DNA from: Pseudomonadota bacterium
Lineage (GTDB): Bacteria > Pseudomonadota > Gammaproteobacteria > Steroidobacterales > Steroidobacteraceae
Direction of reading: 5' to 3'
Length of the DNA stretch: 12,310 nt
NCBI GenBank assembly: GCA_021808035.1
Contig: JAKBCG010000042.1
Coordinates: forward strand, 1 to 12,310
The translations under genes and the position numbers were made by a program. Each line of letters starts with the position of its first letter. Positions within the stretch are counted from its first letter, which is position 1. A model generated the notes under the pieces. It worked only from the letters and a program-made list of their open reading frames with translations. It was not told the origin of the DNA and made no database searches. Below are positions 1 through 5,769 of this stretch, piece by piece.

Positions 1-614
1 ACAAGGGTTACGTCGTCAAGGAGTACTTCGCGAACTACTTCCTGCACCAGGCGGACGTGACCTTCGACATGGCGGCGAACCGCGTCGAGTATCACGATTG
101 CCGCAGCGAGCCGTGGAAGGTCACGCTGGTCGACACCGGCGAGGACACGATGACCGGCGGCCGGCTGAAGCGAGTGCGCGCGTACCTCGATCCGCAGGCG
201 ACGTTCTGCATGACCTACGGCGACGGGCTCGCGGACATCGACATCGGCGCGCAGGTCGCGTTCCACGCGCGGGCCGGCGTCGCGGCGACCGTCGCCTGCG
301 TGCGGCCGCCGGCGCGCTTCGGCCGCATCGTGTCGCGCGCCGAGAAGGTGGTGTCGTTCGAGGAGAAGCCGGTCTCCGAGGGCGGCCTGATCAACGGCGG
401 CTTCTTCGTGCTGGAGCCGCGGGTGCTCGACCTGATCGGCGGCGACGAGACGGTCTGGGAACGCGAGCCGATGGAACGGCTGGCGGCGACCGGTGAGCTC
501 GGCGCGTGGGTGCATCCCGGTTTTTGGCAGCCGATGGACACGCTGCGCGACAAGCTCACGTTGAACGCGCTCTGGGACCAGGGAGCGGCGCCATGGAAGC
601 GCTGGCGGGATTGA
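1..614 (+). CDS. rfbF: Glucose-1-phosphate cytidylyltransferase (5' partial)
   Basis: This enzyme makes CDP-glucose from CTP and glucose-1-phosphate, the first step to CDP-linked 6-deoxy and 3,6-dideoxy sugars. The frame is open from the window edge (first whole codon at 3), so about 204 residues are visible of a family of about 257. The missing N-terminus would carry the GGxGTRL nucleotide-binding loop. Visible family signatures are KEYFANYF near base 20, the run PWKVTLVDTGEDTMTGGRLK from about 111, the metal-binding YGDG near 218-229, FEEKP near 357, NGGFFV near 393, and the C-terminal GFWQPMDT with a final APWKRW. A GTG at 57 opens a shorter frame, but homology plainly continues upstream of it, so it is not the start. 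The RmlC-like gene follows after 25 bp on the same strand. Seen: the motifs. Inferred: role in surface-glycan synthesis. Confidence 0.93.
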   Translation, partial: KGYVVKEYFANYFLHQADVTFDMAANRVEYHDCRSEPWKVTLVDTGEDTMTGGRLKRVRAYLDPQATFCMTYGDGLADIDIGAQVAFHARAGVAATVACVRPPARFGRIVSRAEKVVSFEEKPVSEGGLINGGFFVLEPRVLDLIGGDETVWEREPMERLAATGELGAWVHPGFWQPMDTLRDKLTLNALWDQGAAPWKRWRD

Positions 615-639
615 GGCAGGCCGCGGGACACCGGCGCCG

Positions 640-1173
640 ATGATCTTCACGCCGCTCGAGCTCGCCGGCGCGTTCCTGGTCGACGTCGAAGCCCATCGCG
701 ACGAGCGCGGCCTGTTCGCGCGCACCTACTGCGACGAGGAGTTCGCCGCGCACGGCGTCGACGTGCGGTTTCGCCAGTGCAGCGTCTCCTGCAACACGCG
801 GCGAGGCACGCTGCGCGGAATGCACTTCCAGGACGAGCCGCATGCCGAGGTGAAGCTGGTGCGATGCACGGCCGGGTCGGTCTTCGACGTGATCGTCGAC
901 CTGCGTCGGGGATCGGCGACCTACCGCCGGTGGTGCGCCGCCGAGCTCGGGGCGGGCGATCGTCGCGCATTGCTGGTGCCGCGGGGATGCGCGCATGGAT
1001 TCCTCACGCTGACCGACGGTGCGGAGGTGTTCTACATGATCTCGACGCCGTACGCGGCCGGATCCAGCCGCGGCTTCCGCTGGAACGACCCGGCGGTCGG
1101 CATCGCCTGGCCGTTCGCGCCGACCCTCGTTTCGGCGCGCGATGCCGCGCTGCCGATGCTCGCGGACGACTGA
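640..1173 (+). CDS. RmlC-type (dTDP-4-dehydrorhamnose 3,5-epimerase family) sugar epimerase
   Basis: This is a 177-residue cupin of the RmlC family, which epimerises C3 and/or C5 of a nucleotide-bound 4-keto-6-deoxy sugar. The catalytic His of RGMHFQ is His62. Other conserved positions are the family Lys (Lys72 in EVKLVRC), FDVIVDLR at 82-89, the AHGF His119, Tyr132 and Tyr138, and RWNDP at 147-151. The segment before the catalytic loop reads QCSVSCNTRRGTLRG instead of the QxNxSxS form of true rhamnose RmlC. That fits the branch usually found in CDP-sugar clusters. Lying between a CDP-glucose-forming enzyme and an SDR reductase, its substrate is probably CDP-4-keto-6-deoxyglucose, not the dTDP sugar; that is inference. 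Start: ATG at 640 with only a weak Shine-Dalgarno. The stop lies 3 bp before the next ATG, suggesting one operon. Fold call is firm; exact substrate is not. Confidence 0.88.
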   Translation: MIFTPLELAGAFLVDVEAHRDERGLFARTYCDEEFAAHGVDVRFRQCSVSCNTRRGTLRGMHFQDEPHAEVKLVRCTAGSVFDVIVDLRRGSATYRRWCAAELGAGDRRALLVPRGCAHGFLTLTDGAEVFYMISTPYAAGSSRGFRWNDPAVGIAWPFAPTLVSARDAALPMLADD

Positions 1174-1176
1174 GCG

Positions 1177-2121
1177 ATGCCTGCGGCGCGCGTGCTGGTC
1201 ACCGGGGCCGGCGGATTCATCGGCCGCTGGAGCCTGCCGCGGCTGCGCGCGAGCGGCTATGACGTGCATGCCGTGTCGACGCGCGCGCGCGCGCTCGCCG
1301 ACGCGCCGGAATTCCGCGGCGTCACCGTGCACGAGGCGGATCTGCTGTCGTCCGGCGGTCCCGAGGGGCTGATCCGGGCGCTGCGGCCGAGCCATCTGCT
1401 GCATTTCGCGTGGATCGCCACGCCGGGGGTGTATGCGGACAGCCCGCTGAATGACCGCTGGCTCGACGCGAGTCGCGCGTTGCTGCACGCATTCCTCGGC
1501 GCCGGCGGTGCGCGCATGGTCGTCGCCGGAACCTGTGCCGAGTACGCGCCCAGCGGTCTCGGTCCCTGCATCGAGGATCGCACGCCGCTCGCCGACACGG
1601 CCGGGAGGGTCCCGAGTCCGTATGCCCGATGCAAGCTCGAACTGCAGCGCGAACTCGCGCACGCCACGCGCGTGGCGGGCGCCTCGAGCGCGTGGGGACG
1701 GGTGTTCCTGCAGTTCGGACCGCACGAACCGCCCGCGCGGCTGGTCCCGTCGGTGATCCGGCCTCTGCTTCGCGGCGAGGACGTGCCCTGCAGTCACGGT
1801 CGCCAGGTGCGTGGCTTCCTCCACGTCGCGGATGTCGGCGATGCGTTCGCGGCATTGCTCGCGAGCCGGGTCGAGGGGGCGGTGAACGTCGGTTCGGACC
1901 GCAGCATCACGATCGCCGGACTGATCGACGCGATCGCGGCGCGGATCGACCGATCCGGGCGCATCCGTCGCGGCGCGATCCCGGCACCCGCGGACGAGCC
2001 GCCGGTGCTGGTCGCCGACGTGACCCGGCTGCGCCGCGAGGTCGGCTGGGTGCCGTCCTTCGGTCTCGAGGCGGCGATCGACGACACGATCGACTGGTGG
2101 CGGGCGCGGCTGCGGCAATGA
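1177..2121 (+). CDS. NAD(P)-dependent epimerase/dehydratase (extended SDR), nucleotide-sugar reductase candidate
   Basis: This is a 314-residue extended short-chain dehydrogenase. The Rossmann loop TGAGGFIG sits at residues 9-16, and the acidic-loop motif EADLL at 53-57. The active-site Thr119 is in VVAGTCAEY, and the catalytic pair Tyr149/Lys153 is in PYARCK. The C-terminal part has the RGFLHVADVGDA and GAVNVGSD blocks usual in NDP-sugar epimerases/reductases, and a final GW-P-x-gLexaidDTI helix. In this position it would reduce or epimerise the 4-keto intermediate left by the RmlC-like enzyme, ending the route to a CDP-6-deoxyhexose. The precise product cannot be read from the sequence. It starts 3 bp after the previous stop. 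Its own stop overlaps the ATG of the DUF2231 gene (ATGA at 2118-2121), so translation of the two is probably coupled. Confidence 0.88.
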   Translation: MPAARVLVTGAGGFIGRWSLPRLRASGYDVHAVSTRARALADAPEFRGVTVHEADLLSSGGPEGLIRALRPSHLLHFAWIATPGVYADSPLNDRWLDASRALLHAFLGAGGARMVVAGTCAEYAPSGLGPCIEDRTPLADTAGRVPSPYARCKLELQRELAHATRVAGASSAWGRVFLQFGPHEPPARLVPSVIRPLLRGEDVPCSHGRQVRGFLHVADVGDAFAALLASRVEGAVNVGSDRSITIAGLIDAIAARIDRSGRIRRGAIPAPADEPPVLVADVTRLRREVGWVPSFGLEAAIDDTIDWWRARLRQ

Positions 2122-2570
2122 TCCCTGGATGGCACCCGCTGCTCGTGCACTTTCCCGTCGCGCTCGCGATCAGCGCGGCGGTCGCGCTCGCCGCCGCGCG
2201 CTGGGTGCGCGACGAACGGCTCGCGCGCTCGCTCGCGACGGTCGGGACCTGGAATCTGCTCGCCGCCGCGGTTGCGGCGCTCGCCGCGATCGGCACCGGG
2301 ATCGCCGCGCTGGTCGATCTGAAGGTCGGCGCGGCCGCGCACGCGGCGATCTTCGTCCACGTGAAATGGGCGATGTTGACCTCGACGGCCACGATGCTGC
2401 TCGCGGTCTGGCGCGGCGCGGGGCAGGCGCATGACGCACGCCCGAGCCGGGGCCTGGTGATCGCGGTGTTGATCGCGGGGGCTGCGATGGCGATCACCGC
2501 CTATCGCGGTGACGTGAACGTCTACCGTTACGCCGTCGCGGTCGCGCGCCCGGCCCAGGCCTCGAGGTAG
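2118..2570 (+). CDS. DUF2231 family small integral membrane protein
   Basis: This is a 150-residue protein starting at an ATG that overlaps the preceding stop by 4 bp. The frame is open far upstream, but the ATGA overlap and the family N-terminus fix this start. The family hallmark HPLLVHFPVAL occupies residues 6-16. Four hydrophobic stretches look like membrane helices at about 8-28, 40-66, 79-98 and 112-128. Histidines at 6, 11, 75 and 81 lie in or near them. DUF2231 proteins are predicted inner-membrane proteins of unknown function, often found near redox or cytochrome genes, so no function is assigned. Its place after sugar genes may be simple co-transcription. Its last 43 bp overlap, on the opposite strand, the 3' end of the TPR glycosyltransferase gene. 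Confidence 0.85.
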   Translation: MIPGWHPLLVHFPVALAISAAVALAAARWVRDERLARSLATVGTWNLLAAAVAALAAIGTGIAALVDLKVGAAAHAAIFVHVKWAMLTSTATMLLAVWRGAGQAHDARPSRGLVIAVLIAGAAMAITAYRGDVNVYRYAVAVARPAQASR

Positions 2571-4687
2571 ACACGCTCGAGATGGCGCGCGAACCGGCGG
2601 GCATCCCGCAACGGCGAGCGGTCGAGCCGCGTGCGCAGTTCGGCGCGCAAGGCCGCGAGCGCTGACCAGTCGGCGGCGAGCGCGAGGGTCGTCGCAACGA
2701 ACGCCGCGTCGTCCTCGGCCGCGAGTTGCGCGAGGCCGAGCTGGCGGAGCTGACTCAAGCCGCCGCGGCCGACGCAGGTTGCGCCGATCCGCGTGACCAC
2801 CGGAACTCCCATCCACAGCGCGTCGAGCGTCGTCGTGTGGCCGTTATATGGGAAGGTGTCGAGACCGATGTCGATCGCGCGATAGGCGCGCAGGTACTCG
2901 GCCCGCGGGCGGTAGTCGAGGAACTCGATGCGGCCGGGGTCGACCCCGCGAGCGGCGAGGAATGCGGCGCGCTGCGCCCGGCGCGGCCCGGCGGGCATCA
3001 ACAACAAGAGCCGCGAGGTCGGCAGCGCGCGCAGCACGCCGGACCAGGCGTCGAGTGTCGCGTCGGTCACCTTGCACGGGTTGTTCAGGCAGCCGAAGGT
3101 CACGAAGCCGTTGCCGAGCGCCGGCAACGGTCCGACGTCGGGTCCGGTCGCGAGGGGGTCGTAGCACCAGAACGCGTCGGGCAGGCGGATCGTGCGCTCG
3201 ACGTAGTGCTCGTCGCTTCCCGGCGGATCGAGCCACGGATCCGACACGCGATAGTCGATCGCGGGATTGCCGGTCGTGCCGGGGTAGGCCAGCCAGCATA
3301 GCTGGACCGGGGCGGGCCGCCGGTTGAACAGTCCCGGCCGCCCGGCGGCCATGTGCATCGTCAGGTCGACGAGCACGTCGATCGCGTCCGCCCGAACGAG
3401 GCTGGTGAGCGCCGCGTCGTCGAGGCCGTGCGTGTCACGCCACTCGTCGGCGAGCGCGGCGATGCGCCGCGTGGTGTCGTCCGGTCGGACGACGTCGCTG
3501 TAGCAGACCACCCGGACCGCGTCGCGGTCGTGATTCGAGAACAACGGCAGGGTGTAGAGCGCCTGGCAGTGCTCGCGGAAATCCGGCGAAACATATCCGA
3601 TCCGCAGCGGCCGGTCGGGCGGCGGGACGGCGGGCGTGACCGTTGCCTGGGCAGGCGGCGTCGGGCCGAACTTGCGACCCCAGCGTCGCGCTTCCTCGAG
3701 GATCGGTTCGGGTCGCGCCGACGTGAATGACAGCGCGTACAGCAGGTTGCCGTGGATTCCGGGTGAAGAGGGGTCGAGTTCGACCGCGCGGCGGAACGCC
3801 TCGACCGCTTCGTCGGTCCCGCCCGCGTCCTTCAGCACGCTGCCGAGGTTGTCGTGAGCCGCCGCGTGGCGTGGCGCGAGTTCGATCGCGTGCCGCAGAC
3901 AGCGCTCCGCATCCTGAAGGCGCCCGGCCGAGCGGAGCAGGCAGCCGAGGTTGTTCCAGGCGAGCACCGATTCGGGGTCCGCGCGCAAGGCCTGGGTGTA
4001 AGCGTCGAACGCGGCATCGGGCGCGCCGGTGTCGCGGTACAGGTTGCCGAGGTTGCACAGCGCTTCGGCGTGATCGGAACGCAACGCGAGGGTGTGCCGG
4101 TATTGCGCGATCGCCTCCTCGCGGCGCGATTGACCTTGCAGCGCCCGGGCGAGATTGAACGCTGCCGGTGCGTGCGTCGGTGCGGCCGCGAGCGCGCGGC
4201 GCAGCGAGTGCTCGGCATCCCGGAATTCGCGGGCTTCGCACAGCAGCACGCCCAGGTTGTTGAGCGCATCCGCGTGGTCCGGCGCGACCTCGAGCACCGC
4301 GCGGTACGCCGCGATCGCGGCGCGCGCATCGCCCTCCGCCTGCAGCGCGATCGCGTGCCCGAAACGCGCGTCGGGATCGAGCGGACACCGCGCGAGCGCC
4401 GCGGCGTAGGCCGCGGCGGCAGCCCGATGCTCACCGAGCGCCGCGAGCGTGCGACCGAGTCCGATCCGGTAACGTGCTTGCGCGGGGTCGCCGGCGATCG
4501 CGCGTTCGATGCGCGCCCGGGCGGCGTCGAGGTGCCCCTGCTGCAGATCGAGCAAGCCGAGGCCGAACAGCGCCCCTGGATCGTCCGCGGCCACCCCGAG
4601 CGCGCCCTCGTAGAGGCGGCGCGCTTGCGCGAGGTCGCCGGCGCGGTGCCGTGCGGTCGCCTGGTCGAGCATGCGATCGACGGTCAT
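2528..4687 (-). CDS. TPR repeat protein with O-GlcNAc-transferase/SPINDLY-type glycosyltransferase domain (GT41)
   Basis: This 719-residue protein has an array of about nine 34-residue tetratricopeptide repeats (roughly residues 1-310), each with the ALNNLG / A-x-LDP pattern. A GT41 catalytic region follows from about 360 to 715. Visible GT41 signatures are RIGYVSPDF at 362-370 followed by His373, DLTMH ending at His445, FGCLNNPCK ending at Lys539 (donor-binding lysine position), and DIGLDTFPYNGHTTTLDALW at 606-625. Members add a sugar from a UDP donor to Ser/Thr of target proteins, or act in protein or polysaccharide glycosylation; substrate is unknown here. The open frame runs on upstream to 4846. 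I chose the ATG at 4687 because a GGGGAGGGG Shine-Dalgarno (4694-4702, minus strand) sits 8 nt before it and the upstream part overlaps the HiPIP gene. It follows HiPIP by 38 bp on the same strand. No signal peptide is visible, so it is probably cytoplasmic. Confidence 0.88.
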   Translation of the reverse strand: MTVDRMLDQATARHRAGDLAQARRLYEGALGVAADDPGALFGLGLLDLQQGHLDAARARIERAIAGDPAQARYRIGLGRTLAALGEHRAAAAAYAAALARCPLDPDARFGHAIALQAEGDARAAIAAYRAVLEVAPDHADALNNLGVLLCEAREFRDAEHSLRRALAAAPTHAPAAFNLARALQGQSRREEAIAQYRHTLALRSDHAEALCNLGNLYRDTGAPDAAFDAYTQALRADPESVLAWNNLGCLLRSAGRLQDAERCLRHAIELAPRHAAAHDNLGSVLKDAGGTDEAVEAFRRAVELDPSSPGIHGNLLYALSFTSARPEPILEEARRWGRKFGPTPPAQATVTPAVPPPDRPLRIGYVSPDFREHCQALYTLPLFSNHDRDAVRVVCYSDVVRPDDTTRRIAALADEWRDTHGLDDAALTSLVRADAIDVLVDLTMHMAAGRPGLFNRRPAPVQLCWLAYPGTTGNPAIDYRVSDPWLDPPGSDEHYVERTIRLPDAFWCYDPLATGPDVGPLPALGNGFVTFGCLNNPCKVTDATLDAWSGVLRALPTSRLLLLMPAGPRRAQRAAFLAARGVDPGRIEFLDYRPRAEYLRAYRAIDIGLDTFPYNGHTTTLDALWMGVPVVTRIGATCVGRGGLSQLRQLGLAQLAAEDDAAFVATTLALAADWSALAALRAELRTRLDRSPLRDARRFARHLERVYLEAWAGRATATA

Positions 4688-4709
4688 GCCGGACCCCTCC
4701 CCGGGCGCG

Positions 4710-4723
4710 GGCGGCGCGCCGCC
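4710..4723. repeat. 14-bp perfect GC palindrome between HiPIP and glycosyltransferase genes
   Basis: GGCGGCGCGCCGCC is a perfect inverted repeat starting 2 bp beyond the HiPIP stop, within the 38-bp gap before the glycosyltransferase ATG. As RNA it could fold into a short GC-only hairpin and lower read-through or stabilise the HiPIP message. No T-run follows, so it is not a canonical intrinsic terminator. Such palindromes also arise by chance in very GC-rich DNA. Confidence 0.35.
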
Positions 4724-4725
4724 GC

Positions 4726-5049
4726 TCAGGTCTTGCGCGAGTAGGCCGTGCACCAACCGTTCGCGTTCACCAACTGGCCCGCGAAGATGTTGCATGGCCG
4801 CCAGGTCTGCCCGGCGGCACCGCCGATCTGCGCGCAGTTCGCGCACTTGTCGCCGGGTTTGTATTGCGGAAACTGCGACGCCTGGATCGTCGCGGCGTTC
4901 TCGTGGTACGCGACCCCGGCCGCCATCGGGTCCTTCGGGTTCACGTGCGGCAAGGCCGGCGCCGCGGTCGTGGTGCGGACCACCGCGAGCGCGCCCGCGG
5001 CGATCGCGATATGCTTGAGCGCCTCGCGGCGCGACAGGGTGGAGCTCAT
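4726..5049 (-). CDS. hip: High-potential iron-sulfur protein (HiPIP), Tat-exported
   Basis: This is a 107-residue precursor of a small periplasmic electron carrier with one [4Fe-4S] cluster. The four cluster cysteines are Cys69, Cys72, Cys86 and Cys100 (C-x2-C-x13-C-x13-C), the HiPIP spacing, with CANC and GWCTAY as typical contexts. The N-terminus has a twin-arginine signal: LSRREALK at 5-12, a hydrophobic stretch IAIAAGALAVV, and a likely cut after the Ala-rich TTTAAPA. Twin-arginine export is expected because the cluster is inserted in the cytoplasm. Start: ATG at 5049, with GGAGAA 7 nt upstream (5057-5062, minus strand). Known role: HiPIPs carry electrons from the bc1 complex to reaction centres or terminal oxidases in purple and chemolithotrophic bacteria, consistent with the apr-sat genes nearby. 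The next gene on this strand is the TPR glycosyltransferase. Confidence 0.95.
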   Translation of the reverse strand: MSSTLSRREALKHIAIAAGALAVVRTTTAAPALPHVNPKDPMAAGVAYHENAATIQASQFPQYKPGDKCANCAQIGGAAGQTWRPCNIFAGQLVNANGWCTAYSRKT

Positions 5050-5145
5050 CGTTCGGTTCTCCGGTTCTGGTCTGGGATTCGTTCCGCGAACGACGAGAGT
5101 GTAATCCACGGCGCGGTCCGCGGACTCCGGAATTCCCCTTAAACG
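5050..5145. promoter_or_regulatory. Divergent intergenic region with three inverted repeats and weak promoter candidates
   Basis: This 96-bp gap separates the divergent HiPIP (-) and AlkB (+) genes, so it must carry both promoters unless one is transcribed from outside. Perfect inverted repeats are TCGTTC-CGC-GAACGA at 5079-5093, GTCCGCGGAC at 5116-5125 and GGAATTCC at 5129-5136. TGTAAT at 5100-5105 (+) matches five of six bases of the sigma-70 -10 consensus, but no good -35 lies upstream. On the minus strand TACACT (complement of 5098-5103, overlapping the former) is a poorer -10. The first repeat would sit where a -35 is expected for AlkB, a plausible operator position. These are candidates only. 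Confidence 0.4.
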
Positions 5146-5769
5146 ATGGGTGGGACGATGCAGCGCGTGCCGCTCGCGAACGCCGAAGTGGATTACGAGC
5201 CGACGTTCGCGCTCGGGGCGCCGCCGGACCTGCTGCTCGAGCGGCTCGTGGCGGAGCTCGAGTGGCACCGGGAGTCGATCGTGCTGTGGGGACGGCGCCA
5301 CGAGCAGCCGCGGTTGCTCGCCTGGTACGGCGACCCGGGGGCCGCGTATCGGTATTCGGGCGTCCGCCACGAGCCGCTGTCGTGGACCGCTGCGTTGAGC
5401 GAGATCCGCGCGCGCGTCGAACACCGGCTCGGCCTGCGCTTCAACGGGGTGCTCGCGAACTACTACCGGGATCACCGCGACGGGATGGGGTACCACAGCG
5501 ACGACGAGCCCGAGCTCGGCGAGCGGCCGGTGATCGCGTCGGTGAGCCTCGGGGAGCCGCGCCGGTTCGTGTTCCGGTCGCGGACCGCGCCGGGGCCTCC
5601 CGCTTGGCGCCTGCGACTCGGGTCCGGTAGTCTGCTGGTGATGCGCGGGGAGACACAGCGACACTGGCGCCACGGGCTGCCGAAACAGGCGCGGCCCTGC
5701 GGGCCGAGGATCAATCTCACGTTCCGCCGGATCCTCCCGGCGGCGCCCGGGCGGGGCCGCGACGCGTGA
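5146..5769 (+). CDS. alkB: AlkB-family 2-oxoglutarate/Fe(II)-dependent dioxygenase (ALKBH2/3-like)
   Basis: This is a 207-residue member of the AlkB family, which repairs alkylated bases (1-methyladenine, 3-methylcytosine) by oxidative demethylation using Fe(II), O2 and 2-oxoglutarate. Numbered from the ATG at 5146, the iron ligands are His117 and Asp119 in YHSDDEPELG and His176 in RHWRHGLPK. The 2-oxoglutarate-binding RINLTFR ends the fold at 188-194. The block NGVLANYYRDHRDGMGYHSD and the RxNLTFR ending resemble the ALKBH2/ALKBH3 type more than E. coli AlkB. The ATG at 5158 (MQRVPLA) is an equally good start, with a GGGTGGG-like stretch just before it. The stop overlaps the GTG of the next gene by 4 bp, so the two are probably co-translated. 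RNA bases or proteins are alternative targets in this family; the substrate cannot be read here. Confidence 0.9.
   Translation: MGGTMQRVPLANAEVDYEPTFALGAPPDLLLERLVAELEWHRESIVLWGRRHEQPRLLAWYGDPGAAYRYSGVRHEPLSWTAALSEIRARVEHRLGLRFNGVLANYYRDHRDGMGYHSDDEPELGERPVIASVSLGEPRRFVFRSRTAPGPPAWRLRLGSGSLLVMRGETQRHWRHGLPKQARPCGPRINLTFRRILPAAPGRGRDA

Noticed and set aside
556..2118. 520-codon minus-strand frame opposite the sugar genes
   Set aside because: No recognisable domain; it lies wholly over the motif-bearing RmlC-like and SDR genes.
3770..4690. Tandem DNA repeat of about 102 bp
   Set aside because: This periodicity comes from the 34-residue TPR units; the bases have diverged and it is protein-level repetition, not a recent DNA repeat or CRISPR.
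4688..4846. Longer start for the glycosyltransferase at 4846
   Set aside because: The extra 53 residues are Arg-rich, overlap the HiPIP gene and have no TPR pattern; the ATG at 4687 has a near-perfect Shine-Dalgarno.
5050..5673. N-terminal extension of the HiPIP frame up to 5673
   Set aside because: The twin-arginine signal must be at the N-terminus, and the ATG at 5049 with GGAGAA upstream fits exactly.
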